Below are positions 61,601 through 64,000 of a stretch of DNA of 64,000 nucleotides, piece after piece. The stretch is taken from the NCBI GenBank assembly GCA_037134895.1, contig JBAXLI010000007.1:34448-98447 (forward strand), read 5' to 3'. Under the pieces are notes generated by a model. That model saw only the letters and a program-made list of their open reading frames with translations, was not told the origin of the DNA and ran no database searches. The translations under genes and the position numbers were made by a program. This stretch comes from CAIRDP01 sp037134895 (lineage in GTDB: Bacteria > Bacteroidota > Bacteroidia > Bacteroidales > FEN-979). The first letter of the stretch is position 1; every line of letters begins with the position of its first letter.

Positions 61601-63313
61601 ATGTCGGCCTATGTTTGGACGGTTTCAGCTGGTGGCACGATAACTGCCGGAGGTACCTCAACAAGCAACACTGCTACTGTTACCTGGAATACGGCTGGAG
61701 CACAGTCGGTCAGCGTAAATTATGCTAATGCAAACGGTTGTTCTGCCGCTTCTGCAACTAGTTATCCGGTTACTGTAAATCCTTTACCTGTTGTAGTTAT
61801 TTCCGGACCTGCCTCGGCCTGTGCAGGATTGACCGGCAATACGTATACCACGGCTTTGTCAATGACAAATTATATTTGGACGGTTTCTGCCGGAGGAACA
61901 ATAACTGCCGGAGGAACATCAACCAGCAACTTTGTAACAGTAACCTGGAATACCACTGGGGCTCAGACTGTAAGCGTGAATTACACAAATTCAACAGGCT
62001 GTACAGCGGCTGTTCCAACAGTATACAACGTAACGGTTACTCCGATTCCTGCTCCGACCATCACCGGGCCAAACACTATATGTGCTTCCTCCGGGAGTTA
62101 TTATAATACTGAGCCAGGCATGTTAAATTATTCCTGGACGGTCTCCTCCGGTGGATCAATCACCTCAGGGCAGGGGACAAACTCTGTTTTTATCAATTGG
62201 AATGGTTCGGGAGCTCAAACACTAAGTGTCATCTACTCCAACCCTAGTGGATGTTCTCCTGCAAATCCGACAGTTCTTAATGTAACAGTAAATGCTCTCC
62301 CATCAGCTGCAGGGAGCATAACAGGTACTTCAACAGTTTGTGCCGGTACAACTGGCGTTAACTATTCTGTTGGCCCGATCACAAATGCACTTTCATATGC
62401 CTGGAGTTTGCCTGCTGGAGCGACCATCGTTTCGGGGAACTATACAAATTCCATTACCGTTGATTTTAGTGCCAATGCTACATCCGGACCTATCACTGTT
62501 TCTGGAAACAACTTATGTGGCGATGGCCCGGCTTCACCTCCATTCCAGGTCACGGTGAATGGAATACCTGCTGCAGCTGGCACGATCACTGGAACGGTGA
62601 ATGTTTGCCAGGGAACAAACGGAGTCGCATACAGTGTTGCAGCTATTGCCAATGCAACCGGATACACCTGGACTCTGCCTTCCGGCGCCACTATTGCTTC
62701 GGGGTCCAATACCAACTCTATTACGGTGAATTTCAGCAGCAGCGCTGCCTCAGGTAACATTACGGTATTAGGAACAAACAGCTGCGGTTCAGGAACTGTT
62801 TCTCCGGCACATGCCGTGACAGTGAACCCTGTACCCTCCAAACCCCTCGTAAATGCCTCTGGAAACACCCTTTCCAGTAGTGCAGCCAGTGGCAACCAGT
62901 GGTACTGGAACGGCACTGCAGTTAGCGGCGCAACCTCCCAGGTGTATCAAGTACCGGTTGGGAATCCAGGCAACTACTGGACAATTGTCACCCTGAATGG
63001 CTGTTCATCCGATTCTTCGAACCATGTATATGTTGCCGGAGTCGGGGTGCAGGACAATGAAGAATTGACTTTCGTTGTTTATCCTGTTCCAAATGATGGC
63101 AGATTCACAATCACCATGTCGGCTCTCGCAGGTGGTAAAATAGACATCCAGGTGATCAATGACCTTGGTGTTACTATTTTCAGCGAAAAGGATATACCCG
63201 CCAGGTCTAATTTCACAAAAAGTTTAGATCTTCGTCCTTTACCTGCAGGAGTATATACGGTGCTTGTAAGTAACAATGCAGGAAAAGCCAGCAGGAGGAT
63301 CATCGTCAAATAG
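58667..63313 (+). CDS. One-cohesin (type A) fibre protein with about 14 PKD/Ig-like repeats and T9SS tail
   Basis: The ORF is open from an ATG at 58625, but the ATG at 58667 gives a clean signal peptide (MKSRRLLLFAGALLIAL to AIGRDAP). One A-type cohesin with the Cys pair lies at about 27-165 (VSLRIDYNPNLVTF, GGSDCEYGD). From about 170 to 1395 run about 14 beta-sandwich repeats of two alternating styles. One has NATGYTWTLPTGA and TNSITVNYS motifs; the other has TTQAGMSSYVWTVSAGGTI and AGAKTVTVNY motifs, joined by LPVPTITGPA-type linkers. A short Ig-like unit (about 1397-1458) and a T9SS tail (about 1465-1548) complete it. There is no dockerin and no enzyme. It looks like a long stalk holding one socket away from the cell surface. 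It has its own promoter and is followed by a strong terminator. Confidence 0.88.
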   Translation: MKSRRLLLFAGALLIALLTNLMPAIGRDAPITTIGSANPCPGTAITLPVTVTNFTQITAVSLRIDYNPNLVTFVSATNLNATLTGLIVNDNVVSPTLHKIIFVWSDINPKDLTNGAKLADLNFTFVTGSGSVAFNNTSSGGSDCEYGDETGNPMNDVPTANFYFNGTITNAGPNAAGAITGTSPVCQSTNGVAYSVGAITNATGYTWTFPTGATIASGSGTNSITLNYSASAASGNVTVAGTNACPNPGTSSAFPVVVNTRPVPNVFGITGACVGTTGVIYSTELGMTGYTWAISSGGTITAGQGTNSVIVTWSTAGVQTISVTYNGTTGCAALTPTIKSVSVNPLPVPTITGPASICIGTATNVYTTEASMTGYTWTVSAGGTITAGAGTNSITVTWNTAGAQTVGVNYTNVNGCTATSPTSYSVTVNALPVPTITGPATACVNVTGNVYTTQAGMSSYVWSVSSGGTITSGGTSASNTVTVTWTTAGAKTVTVNYNNSNGCTAATPTTYNVTVNALPVPTITGTSAFCGTSTGDVYSTEAGMTGYTWTISAGGTITAGIGTNTVTVSWNSTGAQTLNVNYLNANGCTAASATVKNVAVNPLPLPTISGPAICGTGIAGNVYTTEAGMSSYVWTVSAGGTITAGGGATNNTVTITWTTAGAKTVTVSYTNANGCVPLTPTSYPVNVIDAPGPAGPISGPASVCQNASNVAYLVAPILNATGYVWTLPTGATIATGANTNSITVNYSLTAVSGSMTVYGTNSFGNGTVSPAYAITVNPIPSPSITGTATVCAGTAGVVYTTQPGMTNYLWTVSSGGSITAGGTTSSNTVTVTWNTPGAQTVGVNYAGTGGCTAAAPVSYPVTVNPTPVPTITGPSTVCAGSTGNVYTTQAGMTSYVWNVSAGGTITAGGTSTSNTVTVTWATSGAKTVSVNYTNGSGCSAATPTTYNVTVNVLPTPTITGTATLCAGTTGNVYTTQAGMSAYVWTVSAGGTITAGGTSTSNTATVTWNTAGAQSVSVNYANANGCSAASATSYPVTVNPLPVVVISGPASACAGLTGNTYTTALSMTNYIWTVSAGGTITAGGTSTSNFVTVTWNTTGAQTVSVNYTNSTGCTAAVPTVYNVTVTPIPAPTITGPNTICASSGSYYNTEPGMLNYSWTVSSGGSITSGQGTNSVFINWNGSGAQTLSVIYSNPSGCSPANPTVLNVTVNALPSAAGSITGTSTVCAGTTGVNYSVGPITNALSYAWSLPAGATIVSGNYTNSITVDFSANATSGPITVSGNNLCGDGPASPPFQVTVNGIPAAAGTITGTVNVCQGTNGVAYSVAAIANATGYTWTLPSGATIASGSNTNSITVNFSSSAASGNITVLGTNSCGSGTVSPAHAVTVNPVPSKPLVNASGNTLSSSAASGNQWYWNGTAVSGATSQVYQVPVGNPGNYWTIVTLNGCSSDSSNHVYVAGVGVQDNEELTFVVYPVPNDGRFTITMSALAGGKIDIQVINDLGVTIFSEKDIPARSNFTKSLDLRPLPAGVYTVLVSNNAGKASRRIIVK

Positions 63314-63343
63314 TGACTCCCGCATTTGGGAATATAGTGGTTT

Positions 63344-63378
63344 AAAAAGAGGAGGCGTGATTCATGCCTCCTCTTTTT
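63344..63378. terminator. Strong bidirectional rho-independent terminator
   Basis: AAAAAGAGGAGGC pairs perfectly over 13 bp with GCCTCCTCTTTTT around a 9-base loop, with T-runs in both directions. It follows the stop at 63313 (+) and overlaps the stop of the minus-strand gene at 63378, so it can end both convergent transcripts. Confidence 0.85.
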
Positions 63379-63776
63379 TAAAAATGCATCTTGTGGTAAT
63401 CATATGTAGTATTATCCCTGAGTTCCTTTATTTTTAAAGCAATTATGAGGATGGCTTCCAGGTGGTTCTTTCTGAACCATTCGATGGCTGCTGGCTTTGC
63501 TTGGCAGGCATCAGCAAATACTATAAAAAAATCGTATTTGTTCTTATGCAGCCATGCATAGGCTTTCTGATCCTCGTCAATGGCGGCATCAAGCGCTGCA
63601 AGGTGAGGATACCCGTTTTTGATCAGCCAGGCAGTAGCTTCTTCACTTCCCCTCACAGCACTGGACAACACTGCAAGTTCGGGATACCCGTTCTTCAGCA
63701 GCCAGTCAAGGATCTCTTTGTTTCCCTTGATCGTTTCACCGAAAGCAAGCCATATTTTGGGGGGATAGAAAAGCAT
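63378..63776 (-). CDS. Small helical-repeat protein of unknown function
   Basis: 132 residues, no signal peptide and no T9SS tail, so probably cytoplasmic. It consists of about four degenerate repeats of about 31 residues with the pattern AxxWLxKNGYPxLAxLxxAxxG (for example WLLKNGYPELAVLSSAV, then WLIKNGYPHLAALDAAI). Such a regular helical pattern suggests an alpha-solenoid similar in spirit to ankyrin or Sel1 repeats, but I cannot match it to either. A stop overlapping a perfect terminator and the regular amphipathic pattern argue that it is real. It is not obviously connected to the surface complex. No TAnnTTTG element was found upstream, where heptamer repeats begin. Confidence 0.7.
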   Translation of the reverse strand: MLFYPPKIWLAFGETIKGNKEILDWLLKNGYPELAVLSSAVRGSEEATAWLIKNGYPHLAALDAAIDEDQKAYAWLHKNKYDFFIVFADACQAKPAAIEWFRKNHLEAILIIALKIKELRDNTTYDYHKMHF

Positions 63777-63788
63777 TTACGAGTTACG

Positions 63789-63803
63789 TTCGGCGAAGCC
63801 GAA
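63789..63803. repeat. Short perfect hairpin
   Basis: TTCGGC-GAA-GCCGAA forms a 6-bp perfect stem with a 3-base loop. It lies 12 bases upstream of the minus-strand start and next to the heptamer repeats. It may be part of the repeat element or a small RNA structure in the leader. Confidence 0.4.
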
Positions 63804-63837
63804 ATGAGCACCATTAAAAATTAACAATATTGCGAAT

Positions 63838-63932
63838 AATTACGAATTACGAGTTACGAATTACGAATTACGAGTTACGAATTACGAGTTACGAATTACG
63901 AATTACGAGTTACGAGTTACGAATTACGAATT
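63838..63932. repeat. TTACGAR heptamer tandem array
   Basis: About 13 consecutive copies of a heptanucleotide that reads ATTACGA or GTTACGA. Units are almost perfect apart from the A/G at one position. The array is non-coding and lies beyond the start of the last minus-strand gene. There are no spacers, so it is not a CRISPR array. Confidence 0.9.
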
Positions 63933-63945
63933 GATTTATCCAGTT

Positions 63946-64000
63946 ATCCTGCATCCTGCATCCTGCATCCTGCATCCCGCATCCCGCATCCTGCATCCTG
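63946..64000. repeat. GCATCCY heptamer tandem array, continuing past the window
   Basis: About seven copies of GCATCCT/GCATCCC run to the right edge. The unit is the same as the one translated in frame inside the subtilase gene at 15425-15497. Non-coding here; true length unknown because the window ends. Confidence 0.9.

Noticed and set aside
62440..62916. 158-codon minus-strand ORF
   Set aside because: Antisense to the repetitive PKD-like part of the fibre gene. Similar shadows recur opposite other copies of the same repeat, so it reflects composition.
1893..63313. A classical cellulosome
   Set aside because: No glycoside hydrolase, cellulose-binding module or other plant-polysaccharide enzyme could be recognised; the catalytic domains are peptidases.
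63838..64000. Tandem repeats as a CRISPR array
   Set aside because: Units are 7 bases with no unique spacers and no cas genes nearby.
1..64000. tRNA, rRNA, insertion sequences or prophage genes
   Set aside because: None of the characteristic sequences or products was seen on either strand.

Overview
The window looks like a chromosomal segment of an anaerobic Bacteroidota (Bacteroidales-type) bacterium. The evidence is that nearly every large product has a signal peptide and a C-terminal Por-secretion/type IX secretion (T9SS type A) sorting domain. Start sites lack Shine-Dalgarno sequences, and upstream regions carry TAnnTTTG promoter elements. No rRNA, tRNA, transposase or CRISPR array was seen. 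Almost the whole window is one accessory locus of giant secreted modular proteins.

Layout. 1-1455 (-) is a dockerin-bearing surface protein cut by the window edge. 1893-33381 (+) is a tight run of six genes: two giant C10 (streptopain-type) cysteine proteases, an S8 subtilase with a canonical dockerin, a dockerin-bearing protein of an unrecognised, possibly beta-propeller family, and two S8 subtilases with beta-helix regions. 33693-41635 (+) holds a second canonical-dockerin subtilase, a one-cohesin protein and a three-cohesin scaffoldin. 41746-46446 (-) is a C39-like cysteine peptidase carrying a FISUMP domain, a cohesin and a dockerin. 46674-63313 (+) holds a thioredoxin-fold oxidoreductase, a five-cohesin scaffoldin, a one-cohesin protein, a second propeller-like dockerin protein and a one-cohesin protein with about 14 Ig/PKD-like spacers. 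A bidirectional terminator separates this from a small helical-repeat gene on the minus strand and from heptanucleotide repeats at the right edge.

How the genes may work together. Cohesins and dockerins are the plug-and-socket modules of cellulosomes, but I see no glycoside hydrolase here: every recognisable enzyme except the thioredoxin-like protein is a peptidase. I infer a T9SS-displayed, cohesin-dockerin-assembled proteolytic complex. Three cohesin groups can be told apart: A, starting with an APITT-like motif and usually containing two Cys; B, in the 37765-41635 scaffolds; and C, always just after the unusual dockerin. There are two dockerin groups: canonical DxNxDG in two subtilases, and an unusual form in ten proteins. 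In the unusual form, the first calcium loop appears to be split between the two ends of the domain, like a circular permutation. A two-tier assembly can be proposed (canonical dockerins on B cohesins, unusual dockerins on A cohesins), but the pairings are inferred, not shown.

Limits. Domain calls come from motif reading, not profile searches. Domain borders are approximate to about 10 residues.
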